DNA of 64,000 nt. Source: Pararge aegeria (taxonomy: Eukaryota > Arthropoda > Insecta > Lepidoptera > Nymphalidae). The position numbers and the translations under genes are program-made. This document shows, in pieces, positions 13,601 through 28,600 of the stretch; position 1 is the stretch's first letter; every line of letters begins with the position of its first letter. The notes beneath the pieces were generated by a model. It worked only from the letters and a program-made list of their open reading frames with translations, was not told the origin of the DNA and did no database searches. The stretch spans positions 7,440,001 to 7,504,000 of the forward strand of contig NC_053193.1 in the NCBI RefSeq assembly GCF_905163445.1. Reading direction: 5' to 3'.

Positions 13601-16600
13601 TAAACTTCTCCTATTACATATCCTCGTACTTTAGCCGGTGGACACGTTACACCACCAAATCAAGATTAGTCAGGGGATATAATCGGGGGATATAATTTTT
13701 GTATCCTGCCCCTGCTAGCAGTGGCGTGCACTAGGTTTCTTACCAGGGTATGCATACAGCAGGAAAGTTACATAAAATAGCAAAAATCCTCCTTGTAGAC
13801 TAGCTATATTTCAATTTTAGGGTAAGCAGTGCTTTTGTGCATGTATTAAGTGCACGCCACTGCGTGCTAGCTCTGCTGATAAGGATGGTAAATAGTTAGG
13901 ACCAATATTACACGTACCGGGAGTCAAACCCGTGACATCCCATTTATGCGACAAGAGTGCTCATCACTGCGCTAGGGTCCTAGGGAGGTCTTCATAATTT
14001 GCACTATTCAGATTAATATTTTAAATGCCAATGTTTGTCAGTTAGTTGGTTTATTGTACGGTAGCTAAATCAAGCTTCTTGATATCTTGCATAGAGTTGG
14101 CTTTGCATACTTGAGAACTTTACCTTTTATATAGATGCATACTTTTTTCTACTGATATTAAAAAACCATCCAGTCCACTACTGGACTAAAGGCCTCTCCC
14201 AACTGGAGGATTTGCCCTGGTCAACACGCCGGGCAGACTTGTTGGATCGCAGTAGATGTTAGTAGTATTACAGAGGACGCTGGTGCCCGTTGCACGTTAT
14301 ATTCCCTTAGTCGCCTCGTATGACACCCGCGGGAAACGGAGGGGTGGTGACAACTGTATTCTGATCTGCCTTCACCGCATGGCACCGTCATGGTCAGTTC
14401 CCAATTCCGGTCTCCAGCGCAGTTTGATGGAAACCTGAGACTCTGTTCTTAGCCTGAATAAACCTGGTTCCTCTGAAAAACCCACTAAAAACTCAAACAG
14501 TAATGAAAAATACGTGCGCGAAGGCAACCACACAAAACGTGTATGAATTACCCACATCAGAGTAGGGAATATAATTTTTAAATTGTTGCTCTAAAATTGT
14601 GTAAGATGGCAGCACATGACAGTGCTACTACAAGTAAATAAGTAAATCTGTAAGGGCAAATCACGAAGTTTAATGCCTTTCTTGTGGATCTTGCGTTTGT
14701 TGAATAGAACAAATTTTATTTGTTACTGCAAAATGTTATTTTAATTTGTTTGAAAATAAGGGTTTTCTTTTCGAACAGGTATCATAGTTTTGCTGACCTT
14801 GAGTTTGCTGACGCCGTATTTCTACTTTATACCACGAGCGGCACTTGCAGCGGTTATAGTCTGTGCTGTTCTGCACATGGTGGATATTGCGATAATTAAG
14901 AGACTGTGGCATACAAGCAGTAAGTACTTTTTAATACAACCTTCTTCTTCGTCGTGCTCAGATTTCGTCTGCTTTTGTTTTGTTATATTAAAATCTCGAG
15001 GGAACTGATTCTTTTTCCGGGCTAAAAAATATCCTATGTCCTTTGTTTCTTCCACTCTCCGCACAAGGGCGCATGGATGGAAATAAAATACAAAAACGTG
15101 TAATATTAAACTGAGGTAAATTTCTTATTTTCCGTATTGTAGTGATTTGCAGGTAGACAAGTATGCCATATTCCTTGTCAGAGGATATAATAGGGGGATA
15201 AATTTTTGTCTACTGCCTATGCTAGCCGTGCAATCTATCTTGCCAAATTTTATAGGAAGTTGTTTGGTGGTCTCGGAGCAAAAAAATAACAGAATAACTT
15301 AACTTCTTTCGAATTTGTATTAGTATGGACTAATTTTATACTTTAAATATTATTACCTACTCTATACAATAACTGCTTCATTGATCTAGTTTATTCTGCG
15401 GGTATGGTTCTTACTAATCAGGTAATAATCAGCGCGCAAACCTAGATCGGAGCAGCGCAAAGATCTAAGCGCCTAATCTTTCTTTTATTAGAGAGGAGAC
15501 TCGAACCAGCAATGGGACAATAACAGACTGAGAATGTTTTTTTATTCTATTACAAGTTTGCCCATATCTGCAATCTGACAATGCAGTTTTAGATGGTAGC
15601 GGGCTGATCTGCTTGCTGTGTGGCAATTATATAAAGCCTATTTTAGGACAATGGGTTTAATACAAATACACACATTGATATTAATAAATCCAGGAACCTA
15701 TTGAAATGTACACGTTAAATTTCATCGAAATCGATTTTGATAGTGGAAGTATTGGATAGAAGCAGCCGTTACTTTGCGGATATCCATGATATATTATGAA
15801 AATTAAGCTTAATTTGCATCTTCGGCAATGTACCCTCTACGCACTTTTCACTCTGATCTGTTTGTATGGAGTATAAGAATTGAAGAAATTATAAATTACA
15901 CCATACAGATTCTCCTGCTTTTCCCGGAGTAGGTATATCAAATTAAGCATAATTTTCATAGTAGAAGATTTAGATAATAGAAGAAATGTACTTATGCCCC
16001 TATTACGATAAGCTTAGCACTTCTATAATGATTTTATAAACTGCTTACCACTGAGTAATACAGATGCAAAATATTGCATACCGTATACGACCCATATAGA
16101 ATAAATAAATGTACAATAAAAAGATTTTTTTATCGTATTGCTTTCTGTTAGAGTAATCCGCCTTCGTTCCGTACGAACGCGTCTATCCTCGCATCATGGC
16201 GGTTCCGTAAAAATAATTGCACATAAAGGGAGACGAGCATAGGGGTGCCGCATTTCATTTTGCATCAGTGTGCCGTCTGCGTGACGCCTGTCATTGTGAA
16301 TAAACCCCCTGAGGCCTTATGCGGTCCTCTAGATTGTCAATAGAAACATACGTGACTTGAATCCTGTTTCGACTGCGGCGTTGTCTCGTAATAACGGCCG
16401 ACTGGCGCAGTGGGCAGCGACATTGCTTTCTGAGTCCTAGGCCGTGGGTATTATTCATAAAAATATCCATCAGTCATCTTAGTACCAATACCACAAGGCC
16501 ACGGCCAACATCAAGAATTAAAAATGATATTATATATATTGTACACACAACCATCTCATTATTCCAATTAGTTTGATATGAAAAGGAACTTCTCCGTGTC

Positions 16601-19600
16601 TGAATACGGACGTTGCGATTAAAAAGGGATTACAATAAATTAATAACATAAATTTACAATACACACATCGCCATTTAGAACCAAAGTAATCATTGCTTGC
16701 GTTGTCGTTACTAAGAAGCCTGATGAATATTTTTATGAATATTATCCATAAATACACCCACACTCATTCATGTTCATCACAGTTGTGGGAATCGAACCCA
16801 CTGCCTTGGACTCAGGAATCATGGTCGCTGCCTAGTCCGCTAATCAGCCGTCCAACCTTACCAACCCCCTTGAACGGAAAGTTGGTTATTCCACCAATGA
16901 AAACATACCCATGGAGGTTTGACGTCAGGCATGCGGTTGGTCAAACCAAAACCTTGCCGACCCCACGTAACGTGAGTTGAGAAGTAGAAGATAGGTTTAT
17001 AACAGACAAGATGCTAACCAGCCGTCACAGTCAGGATACGTGTCCGTATATTCAATTTCTGCAGGAAGGGGACGATTACTTTGGTTGTATGACTCTATTA
17101 GAGTTTGTCGAGGTTGACTTCCGCAGCAAGCGAATCCTTTAATGTAGCCATACATAACGTCAGTACAATATGTGCTGCTTTAGCTACGGCTTATTTTGCA
17201 ATTTTGCATCCTGAAAAATAAATGGAAATCTCTTTTAGGGATCTTTAGCTTACGGCTGATTTTAGGGCTCGAACTTTTTGGTTGGAGTTTTCACCGCGTG
17301 AAAGTTTTGTTATGAGTATTTCTTTATAGAATAATTTATACCCGGAATTTTCTTAGTATGCTTTATTAGTATTGCAAATTTAACAGGTGAAGAGTTACGC
17401 ATCTAAGAATTGTTTACCCATTTTTGTATGTTCTATCGACGTAAGTTTTTTCTACCATACCTGTTCTTTGAAAGTACTTTGCGTTTAGAATTTCATCTGG
17501 TCATGATTTCTGTGTCATTATATGCTTATTCTGACTAGCGCTACCCAACTGTAGAACAAACAGAGCATCCTCAAAACTTTGACTCAGGATTGTCTAGAGA
17601 CGAATAAAAAATATTTTCTTACAAGCTTGCTACTCATTGGTGTATGTCGCAGTTAGGTGTTGCAGATAAGAGGTTTTAATCATTTAACAACAGGTTACCC
17701 ACTTGCTTGTTAGCCAGAAAAAAATAAATGCAATTAAGTCTGTGAATTCAAAATTTATTTTAAAAATTCAAAATAATTAATTTAAAGTATAAACCTATTA
17801 CACATTTGCAACGTTAAGCCTGTCTGTCTTTATTGACTCTTATATATGAGTGATGACAGATTGTCCCGAGAAGAAGCCGGTAGTACATCAGTATGTAATT
17901 GGTAATTACGGTCTATTAATATGTTTTATTAATTGCTTTACATGCGAAGTCTTCAAATTTTCGTATAACATCGCCATTTCCATAAGGATCATTAATTAGA
18001 TTTGTAATATTGGGTAATTGGCTTCATCACCCTCAAAGTAATTTATTTTGTTCCCCTTTTCGTGGGCGTTGATTTATTGAGTTACTTTTGAGTATTATCA
18101 TTTCTTATTCTTTACATAGATTTATCATAATTAGCGAAATATCTTTTAAGTATATAAGGTACATGTAAAGTTACTAAATATACGACTTCATTCCAGTAAT
18201 TAGCTAACCAAAACGGTAGTAACGAATATTCGTAGAAGAAGTAGATATCAATACTTTAAGCCTGCTATAATTTTTTTACAGATATTGTTTAAAATATTAT
18301 TCATAAATACCGAGGCCTGGCGAGATACATAAATCAAATTAACCAAACTTTGCTTCTCAGGTCTGTGTGTTGACAGCAGATCGGTATACACTTATCTCGA
18401 CCCCTCCTCTTCCCACGGGTGTCGTACGAGGTGACTAAGGAAATATACGGGAGAACGGGCAGCAGTGCTGTCTGTGTTTCTATTACCATCTACTGCGTTT
18501 TCCAACCAGACTACCTAGCGTGGCGATTATGGGCAAACCCTCCCGTTGGGAGAGGCCTTTAGACCAGCAGTGGACTGTTATAGGCTTTTGATGTATGATG
18601 ATAATTCCAAATTGGCCTTTTCAAAAGAAAAAACATAATCGCATTATATATAAATATATATTTATTTATTTATAAACCAAATGTACAATTTTACAGGCTT
18701 AGCCAAATGCGATTAATAAGCTACTTCAAATACAAATAAAACTATAACTTATTGCTTAATAAATACCTTAGTACTTACTACTATAGGGCAGAAATGCACG
18801 GTAGAGAAACGGACAGATAGTTTTACTGTTCTGTCTCACGTCCTTAATAATTAATTAAGGATTATTTATTCTTCCTTGGGTGACTCCATATTCTGTCATT
18901 TAATTTCTTATTATTCATTGTTTCTTATTCTTGCTAATAGTATGCCATTTATTCTTATAACGGCTCGGCCCAAAGCACAAGTATAAATGTGGTTCTCGAT
19001 TAAAATTCTAGGGGTAAGGGATTTATTATTCAATTTTACTTCGTGAATATAGAAGCAGGTTGTTACTGAAATTCTCGTATATTGTCGCCTCGTCTCATTT
19101 GATTACAATTTACACCGGATACAATCTAATTCCCGGAGGAGCGATCGCGATATCGAATCTCCGAGTTTGATGAATATGTCTTATTTAATTTATTATTAAA
19201 CATATTCCACGATTTTTTAGGAAATTTCTAAATTCAGTTTATTTGCACCAGTATTTGTTATGCCTACTATTTTTTTTTCTAATTCTTAAATCGGGCATTC
19301 ATTTACCTACCACTGCTTTCCAACCAGTAGTACTTGGTCGATAATTCTGTTTCTTTTATGGACCTCTTCAGTTCTGATTAAATCAAGTAGTAGACACGTA
19401 TACTTTCTAAAATTTCTTATTACCGAGAGCCACCGTCACGTTCAAAGAATTTGGTCTTGACACAAATTGGAATTTTGGAAACTCGAGGTTCTTGAATAAT
19501 TGTAAACCCCGCCCCGGAAAATGCAGCGGTGGTAAGGTGGACAACAACATTCAGACTTGTTTGCAGCCACTTTGCAGTGGACGTCTATCGGTTAAGATAA

Positions 19601-22600
19601 TGTAAAACGTTAATGACGATGATGATTAAATACGCTAAATGTAATTAATACTACTACCTGCTAGAAGAAGAACCCAGCTCTTAAAGTGCATGACGTAATC
19701 AATGAAAATTGAATTCTTACCAATGTCGCATAAAATTGCTCGTGTAACAGACTTCAATTTTACTACATACATAAGTAAACAGGTAATTTTGTTTGAACTC
19801 GCGCAGATTGGCGTCTCGTCGTCTTATTTGATTACACCGGATACAATCTAATCCCCAGAGGAGCTATCACGGGAGGTGTAGGCGACGCCAATAGCCCAAT
19901 ATACTTTGAGCATTACTGACAATGTTTTTCTGGCCAAATTAAGTTTTGATGTCAGTAATCAAAACAACTTTCATGATTACATGAAATTGTAAATAAATAA
20001 ATATACTACGACATACACACATCGCCATCTAGTCTCAAAGTAAGATTAGCTTGTGTTATGGGTACTAGGACTGATGAATATTTTTATGAAAAATATATAT
20101 AAATACTTATAATATACAGATAAAAACTGAAAAACATTCACGTTCGTTACACAAACATTTTCCAGTTATGGGAATCGAATCCACGGCCATGGACTCAGAA
20201 AGCAAGGTCGCTGTTCACTGCGCCAGTCGGCGGTCGAATGAACGAACAGACCGGAAAATCGGCAAATCAAGAGTCAGTGCCTTTGTAAAATCTGTAATTA
20301 TAGAAGTAAAGTATTGGATTTGATAGAACCTAAAAGTGTTTAATTTTTTTTTATTATTTAGATTAGTTATAGTCGAATTTTTACCACTGGACAAGTATAG
20401 TATTAGTAGAAGTAGTATGGTAAATTGGTAAGGAAAAAACAAATTGTTTTAAATTAATAAATACTATTATGTTTGTAGGTATTTCTTAATATTCTTAAAA
20501 CAAGTAAAGATGTTTAATGAAAAACAAATATCTGAACGAAAATATTGAACCCCAACAGGAGCCTGGAAAATCATTCGAAAAAACTTAATTTCCCTATAAG
20601 TTTCCACGTAATCTATAAAAATAGCCATTAAATAATTGTTTTATTGGAATTTGGTTTAATTTATAGCAAAATATATGAGGGTTTAACTTTGTTCCAAATA
20701 TTAATAACCATCTATCTATCATCTATCGTAGGTCGATACGCAAACATTACAATTAATATTAATTCATAACTCAAAGAAGATAGAAACTAGGAAAAGTAAA
20801 ATATACCGCAATTTTCAGAGAACACAAATATAAAGAGTAACAAAGTCTTTATCCTGCACATAAATCGTCTTGAACACACAATAAAGAATTAAACTGTCAT
20901 CGCTGGTAAATACCTGCTAGCATGCGTACGCTGTGATTGTTTAGAAGTTTCCAACTATAATCTTGCGGCAATTGAATTGAAAATTTAAAAATAGCTTTTT
21001 AAGGGATGTACTTTAAATATTGAATAAGTTTTTTCACAATAGAAGACAATATTATGAAACATATTGTGGTTTAATATTCTTATGTATTATTTATTCAACC
21101 AATTCATCAGCCATGAGATATCGAGAGTCGAGACTAAGTGTTATTGATAAGTTATTGATTAATTTTTCTTAAAATCTCTGCTCACTAACAATTGGTATAT
21201 CCGTACCTTCTTCTCTACAAATGTTATAAAGTAGAAAGTTAAAAAACACCTTGCAGAAAGCCTTTGAGAACATTACGGCGAAATTTCATGCGTGCAGGTT
21301 TTCTCATACGTTTTCCTTCACCGTTAAAAATGTGATATCCAAACGTCCGTTGCATACAAACTGTTTGAGGCAATTTTGGTTCCGAGGGCGTACGGATTTA
21401 ACCCTAGTTTATCAGACCCGACCTACCCGGTGTTACATAACAGGCGAGCTTCGCGTTCTCTCCAAAACACGATGACACACAACCATGGTAGTTATCATCA
21501 AACAGTTCACCTGAAACAAAAAAATTCATCATCCATGTTTTATTAATTCCTTTAGACCTGGTGTGGAAAACGCTAAGGACTAAAGGCCTGTCCGGAGGGT
21601 TTACCTAAAATTTGCACGCTGGGCAGACGGGTTAGTGAAACAAAAACAATCACTAGTCAAACTATTTATGCAAAAGTAGAAGTTAAATTTTTGGAAATTT
21701 CTAAACGGCCGGGGTATATGCGGATACATCCTCTCACCCCTTCCGGCAGTCGTCGCCGGGAAGCGTATGCCGTATCCGCCCTCATATTCAGCCTCCAATA
21801 AATAATTCATTATTATGGACTCGAGCACTCTCTTTAATAGTTTCACCTGACATTATTCTGATTTATAATGCATGTTGCTTTCCTAGAATATTGTAACTGC
21901 TTTTACGATATCTGCAATTACCTGAAAATTATTATAATATCGTTGTCGCCATTGTTTATCTGTTTTTTTATATGGCACTCACAGAATTAAGAACATATAG
22001 AAACCGTGTACACGATTAATATTGAGGCATCAAAAACCACTCCAATTTAGTAGTGTAACCCGAACTGGCGGCGAGTCACTTTATTTTACCAAGCAATTAA
22101 TAGTAATTATTTTCCCTTCAAGTTTTAGTTAAATTTTTACCATAAAATGGCAAAAAAGGGTTAAGTTTGTGAGATAGCAACTTTCCGCGGTGTGAAGCGA
22201 GTGCGCAGGGTATTTCACTGTTTCAGGACACAATGCACAGCTGTCAGTAATGAGGGTTCTGTATGTTTTTAATTCTGTGGTGTCACTATTATTTACAACC
22301 TTATTGACGTCGTAAAGTCCAAGTGGTATTGAGGTTGCACAAAAAACTATACACTTTTTATATTTTCCTTTCCCTAAAAACTATATTCTCAGTATTTAGT
22401 TATGATTGCGTCAGCCTGTAACTAGCTGGACTTCTTATGGCTCTTTTTGATAATATAAACATTTATGGGTATCATCCAGATTACAAAATTATGCATGTTA
22501 CCACTCAGTCGAACCTAGAACAAAACAAAAACTTGAAAATCTTTTCCCTCCTCCTCGACTCCTCTTTCTGATGAGAGAAAATTCATGCTATGGATGATAA

Positions 22601-25600
22601 TCGGGACCGACGGCTTGACGTGTTCTTCGAGGTACAGGAGTGAACACGGCTACAGGCAAATCTTAATTCTGAGAAATACCTATTCCTAATTATCTTGGCC
22701 CGACCGGGAAATCGATATTTTTAACAATTTAAGTCAAAGTCAAGGCAAATATTTCTTTATTCAAATAGGCACATTAACGGCACTCAATGTAAAACAAAAA
22801 CTATTGTTGTACCGCTTTTAAAATTATTTCCTTTCACTTCGAATACAGTTTTATTTACTTTAAACGGTATAGTGATAAGGAAATCGGGATTCACGTAAAG
22901 ACAAATTCGTTAGAAAATTAGTCGCCCGAATGGCTTTTAAAATACCTCGAGATTCAAATTAGGGACGACAGAAGGGACACAATGTAAGGAACAGAGTCTA
23001 TTTACCCGCTGATTTGAGGAGATAACTTCATTGAGCGAGTGACGGTTTCTATGTAATGATATAAGAAAACCTAAGATATGCATTTCCAAATTTGATTAAA
23101 ATTGATAGAGATATTTGCCAAATTAGAATAGCGCACTCCGCTTCTAAGTGTTTTACAACTGTAAAATATTTGTATATTCAATTAGTGAACAGGGCACGCA
23201 GTTTGATTTTGTAAATCTCTTACTCATGAACGATCTCATTACTAAACTTCGAGATAGTATACCACTCTTCAACATTCAGAAAATTACTTAAAATTAGCGC
23301 AATAGCTATTCTAACTTAGTATAAGTATAACTTTCAGCTATAAGTAGTTTTTTTCTTTGCTAGAAAAGAAACTTATTATTTTGCATTAGCAACTTCGACC
23401 GTGTCTAAGCATCGATTGTGAAATACTAATTGCTGTTGTTCCAAAGATTGAAGTACTGTCTCCTTTTCTTTTCTCTACTTTCCTATATACTGTATTTTTA
23501 TTAAGAGCATCTTACCTTGATCATGTTGACCATCTTTACGCTGATGTATCTCCGCTGTATCTTCTCCGGTTGACATTCCGGTTGGAGTAAGTTTTTTGGG
23601 TTATTAGTCAACGCTAGCAATTTCTAGGCAAATTTCCAAGATTAATTTCTCATAATTACCGCCGGTTCCTCTGATGGTTCGACTCTATCCTTTAGAAAAT
23701 ATCAATTCCATCTTCCCATCTTAAATTACGCCTAGTGGTAGCCTGGAAGACAGCACTACTAGAGATAAGGTCGCCTTTTGCTTGAAATTATATTTATTTT
23801 GTCCTGCTTTTTTTATAGAAAAATATATTTTTTTGCCAGGTCAAAAGTGCTTTTTTCATGTATTATAATGGATCGCAGTACACAGTACTTCGAACTTTAA
23901 GCTCGGAGTTTATTGAATATTTTTATTAGGTATGTGATTTTCCATGTTCTCATATCTTGGGTTATGTGATGTATCAATGTTTGTATCAAACAGTTTCGTA
24001 CGCCAGCTTCTATGGGCCCCAATCATAGCCCTTTGTAAGCTTTTCCTGTATTCAATACGATTTTGGTTCTGAAGCGAAACCTTTTCGCCGCACGACGCGT
24101 TATTTTCCATAGAGCAATATTGGCTTAAAGTTATTTTGCCATTTGCGGAAAAATTGTACTTCGGCTTTTTGTTGGTTTTTGTTTTTCGTAAAGGCTTTAT
24201 TTTAGTTTAGCAAACCTATTTTATAGTTCACTGGTACGAGCGCGTTATGTTTTTGTTATGGTACGGATTATTGTAAAGTGGGGTGGCAGGATATTTCGCT
24301 GTTTTCTGTTAAAACATTTGGGTATGGACATTATTCACGCCCCGTATATCGGAGAGCATGTTAAGGTTTGTGATCAACTCAATAACCTTTAAGCCTGCGC
24401 CTCGTCCGAATTGGGTGCAATAATACAATATTAGTTGTAAATTAAATATGTTTTAAAGAAAAAATAAAATCAAATTATTTATCTTTGTTTTGTCACGAAG
24501 TCAATCACAGCTTTGTTCTGTTATGATAAACTATAAAGAATTCGCATGGTTACAACTGAAAAAGTCAGGGATGTATTGATTATTTTTTTTCCCCTTATTA
24601 TCATACCAGCTTCAGCAGGCACCAGCAGCCCCCTTGTTCGTCCGCGTTCATTTCGGCTTTTTTTAAAAATTCCATAGGAAACGTAAGTGGCCGATGTTAC
24701 TCTTTCCGTTTTTCTACTGACTATATGCAAAAAATCAAGTAGGTTACTACTGTTTTTACGTACTTTTTGTGAACTCGCTCACCTTACAAAAACTTTTTCA
24801 TTTCTAAGGATAGCGTAGTGTAGTTATGTACTAAAATAATATTTTAAATAATTAAAAAAAAACAATAATTATTGGAAGGTTCTTGATTTATATTTTCTGC
24901 AAAGTTATTAATTTATATGTTACCGACAAGAAGTTGCTTTAATTACACGCTTTATAAAAATGTTTTCGAGAGAGCAAGGTTATTACTATTCTTCTTAATT
25001 CAATATTTTGTTACAGGATTGGATTTGATACCATTGCTGGGAACATTTGTATGCAGTCTTGTTCTTGGCGTTGAGATAGGATTAGGTTGCGGAGTTGCGA
25101 TCGACGTTTTGTTGCTGCTGTATTATCACTCCCGGCCACCCTTGGACGTCGCATTTGTCGATGTAAGTATTGGACTCACATCAGGTTCGCAAGGTTGTTT
25201 TAAGCAATTAAAATGTATTAATAATAAATAATATACGTCGGGGGGCCGAGTTCGATCCCAGCACGCACCTCATACTTTTCTAAGTTATGTGCGTTTTAAA
25301 TAATATAAATATCACTTGCTTTAACGGTGAAGGAAAAAATCGTGCGGAACCTGCATACCTGAGAGTTCTCCATAATGTTCTCAGAGGTGTGAGAAGTCCA
25401 CCAATTCGCACTGGACCATCGTGGTGGGCTACGGCCTTAAACCCTTCTCATTGTGAGAAGAGACCCGTGCCCTGTAGTGGGCGAGTAAAGGGTTGATAAC
25501 CCTTTATTCGCCCGCTGATGATATACATGGAATATTCCTTCTATGTGGGACTATTTTTTCTTTGGCGACAGTTTAAATGTAAAGTTCGTTAAGTACCGCT

Positions 25601-28600
25601 ATAATTTAGCATTTTTGAACAGACATGTCAAAAAAAAAATGCGAAACTATTTGGAGTTCTAGTAAAAAACAAGTAATAGACAAATAGCATAATACAAAGT
25701 TCATTTAAGTTTACTTATTATTTACAGGATGGTATGCTTCCACCGCATTATTCTGTACAACCGATCGGCGGACTCCACTTTGCTAGTGCAGAAAAAGTTC
25801 GATCAAGATTGATAGCACTAAGAACTTCCAAAACAAGTATAGATCCAGTCACTACTGATATAAGATTAGAAAATTTCACCGTAGTACCAAACGGAGCTGT
25901 GGGAAATGGTACAATACATCAACATGTAGTGAAGTCTTCAAATATACTTGTTATACATTGCGGGGCACTGTTTAGATTAGACTACACTTTTCTACAGGTG
26001 AGATTTTTTATGTTCTTTTACAGATTTTAAGATAAGTCGGTAATTTTAACAACTTATTATGGCGGATCCTTTTAAATTTTTTTTGAGAGATGTTGCGAGG
26101 ATCCTTATCTCTCCAAATCTTAGATATAAGCACTCAATCAAAGGTTGAATATTGACCTTATTGCTTCCATACGTTGTGGCCATCAGTGAGGCGACAAGTG
26201 CTATATAAATCACTGGTTACTTCTATATTAATCACTTGTTTTCTATTATTATCATTATTATTATCAATCTATTACCGGCCCAGTAGGTACAGGGTAAAGG
26301 CCTCCTCTCAGAATGAGTAGGATTTTGGCCGTAGTCCATCACGCTGGCCAAGTGCTTTTGCTTGAGCGGTTGGTAGACTTCACACGCTTTTACGACGATT
26401 TAAGAAAACTGTGAAAATTCACAATGTTTGATATTTAATTGCTCAGCGAAGTACTCGTAAATACTGAGCGTGAAATTCCTTTTGAATGCTTGCCCAGATT
26501 TTCCACAGATGATTCATTAACTGTCCTTACACAATTTAAATATTTTATATTTAAATGACGATATAAGTCAAATCTATTTTTCTATCTCGACCGATTTTTG
26601 TTTGCTCGCTTTTCGGTCGATTAAACTAAAAACGGTATTTGGTAATTTTTAATGGGTAAGAGTAGTTGTTTCGTATCTATTAATTCTAACAGATGGCGTT
26701 CTTAAGATGGTACAAAGTCCGCTAGCTCATCTTGTTTTAAATAAAAAAATAATAATTATTTTAGCAAAATATGTTTGTCTTTTTAGCAGTCGCATATTAA
26801 ATAAATTCCACGAACGTTTGTTTGTCGCAAATATGATAAAATATCAGGCAAAACTTTATCAACATCGCATGTAAACGAACGAATTAAATTTGTTCCAACA
26901 TATTGATTGAGTCAAATTGAATCGTTTGATTTTTTTCTAAAAGATTGCATGACAAATTTTGGAATACTTCAAATTCGGCTAATGAAGTTTGTGAACACCC
27001 TACGCGTCTAAGTGATTCATATTGATATCAGCTTCATCAGTCTCCGGTTCACGAGGACCTGGGATTGATTTCCGGGTCACGCCAAAAACTGTCTAGTATA
27101 CAATTTATCCATGAAAAACTTTTCAGTACCATACGATCAGGTAAGAAGTAGGAAATGTCAAACCTTTTGACATTCATATAAATAAAACGATGTAAGAGTT
27201 AAAAATTCTGTTTAGTGCTATAAAAGCACTCAATAATAAGTGTATACAGGATTAGTAAGCATAGTAGGTACTAAGGATTTTATTATGGGTGTATACAGAT
27301 ACAGATAGTAAGCATAGTACTAGGGATTTTATTATGGGTGTATGCAGATACAGATAGTAAGCATAGTACTAAAGATTTTATTATGGGTGTCTGCAGATAC
27401 AGATAGTAAGCATAGTACTAAGGATTTTATTATGGGTGTATACAGATACAGATAGTAAGCATAGTACTAAGGATTTTATTAAAGGCCAACGAATTGCAGC
27501 AGCATCATGGTGGTGGCGTTGGACGTGCAATATTTACACCCCTTATTATACTGTGCGAAAGAGAAAGCACGACATCGGTCGCCTTTTCAAATCTAATCAT
27601 TTAATACTGACATGCTACTAAATGAGAATCTGTGTTTGCCTAGTATTTTTTGCTAAGTATTATGAACTAGACGATGCAGTCTAGAATGCATCAAAAATTT
27701 CAACTGTGCATACTGAACTCGAAACCGCATACTTTCTATACAATAAATAAACAAAAGTGACGTTTGACAGCAGTGATTGCAAGATTTACGCCTGTCGCAA
27801 GCCTGTCGCGAGATACGTAATACCCCTGCCGGTCATATGTAAACATAATTGATGTTATGGTTGTCGGTGCGTATTTTTTGAAGACAACTTTGCCTAGTTC
27901 TTTAAACTTTTTGGTCTATGGAATAAGTTAATTATTACGAACTATGTAATAACCCATCGGCTCAGTATCCGCATATCAACTAGCCTACTATATTTCATAA
28001 TATGAAAGAGAAATTCAATAGTGGAAATGGATACTATTGTCTACCAGACACACAATAGTATCTTAGTGTCAATACAAGATACACAATACGTTAGGTATTA
28101 TTGCACAGATTATTAAAAATTTAAATGTGTAAGTGTTATCGTATTATGAGCTATATTATAGTTTAAGCTATATATTAGTTTTACCTTATCCTATAGTTGC
28201 AGAATTTAAAGTCCTTGCATTGTCGATAAGGTTTCATAAGATTAATATGAGACCAATTATATTCAATTGCCTCTTTTAGGTATATTTGTAAAGTAACTGG
28301 TATTTTTCATAATTGCTAATAGAGAAATACCTACAACTTATAGATAGGCACGGCGTTTTAAAGGTTTCAAAGTCAAAGTCAAATGGGCTGTTGGTCTTGG
28401 TACATACAAAATTTGTTCATAGTAGTTTGATGATGGTGATCATGTGTGGTGTGCAATAAAAGTATATTCATTTATTCATTCAACATTCATACATTAATTC
28501 ATGGTGATAACTACATTAGTGAACGTCAACTAAAGCTACGAGGATTCCATACGCGCCCTGGTCTAAACAGAAGCCCACAATAAGTTAGCATACTTTTTGA

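Noticed and set aside
14256..14557. Short coding frames on both strands
   Set aside because: They fall within interspersed repeat R and are not conserved between its copies.
27231..27482. CRISPR-like array
   Set aside because: The units are contiguous 49-bp tandem copies without unique spacers, in an animal intron.
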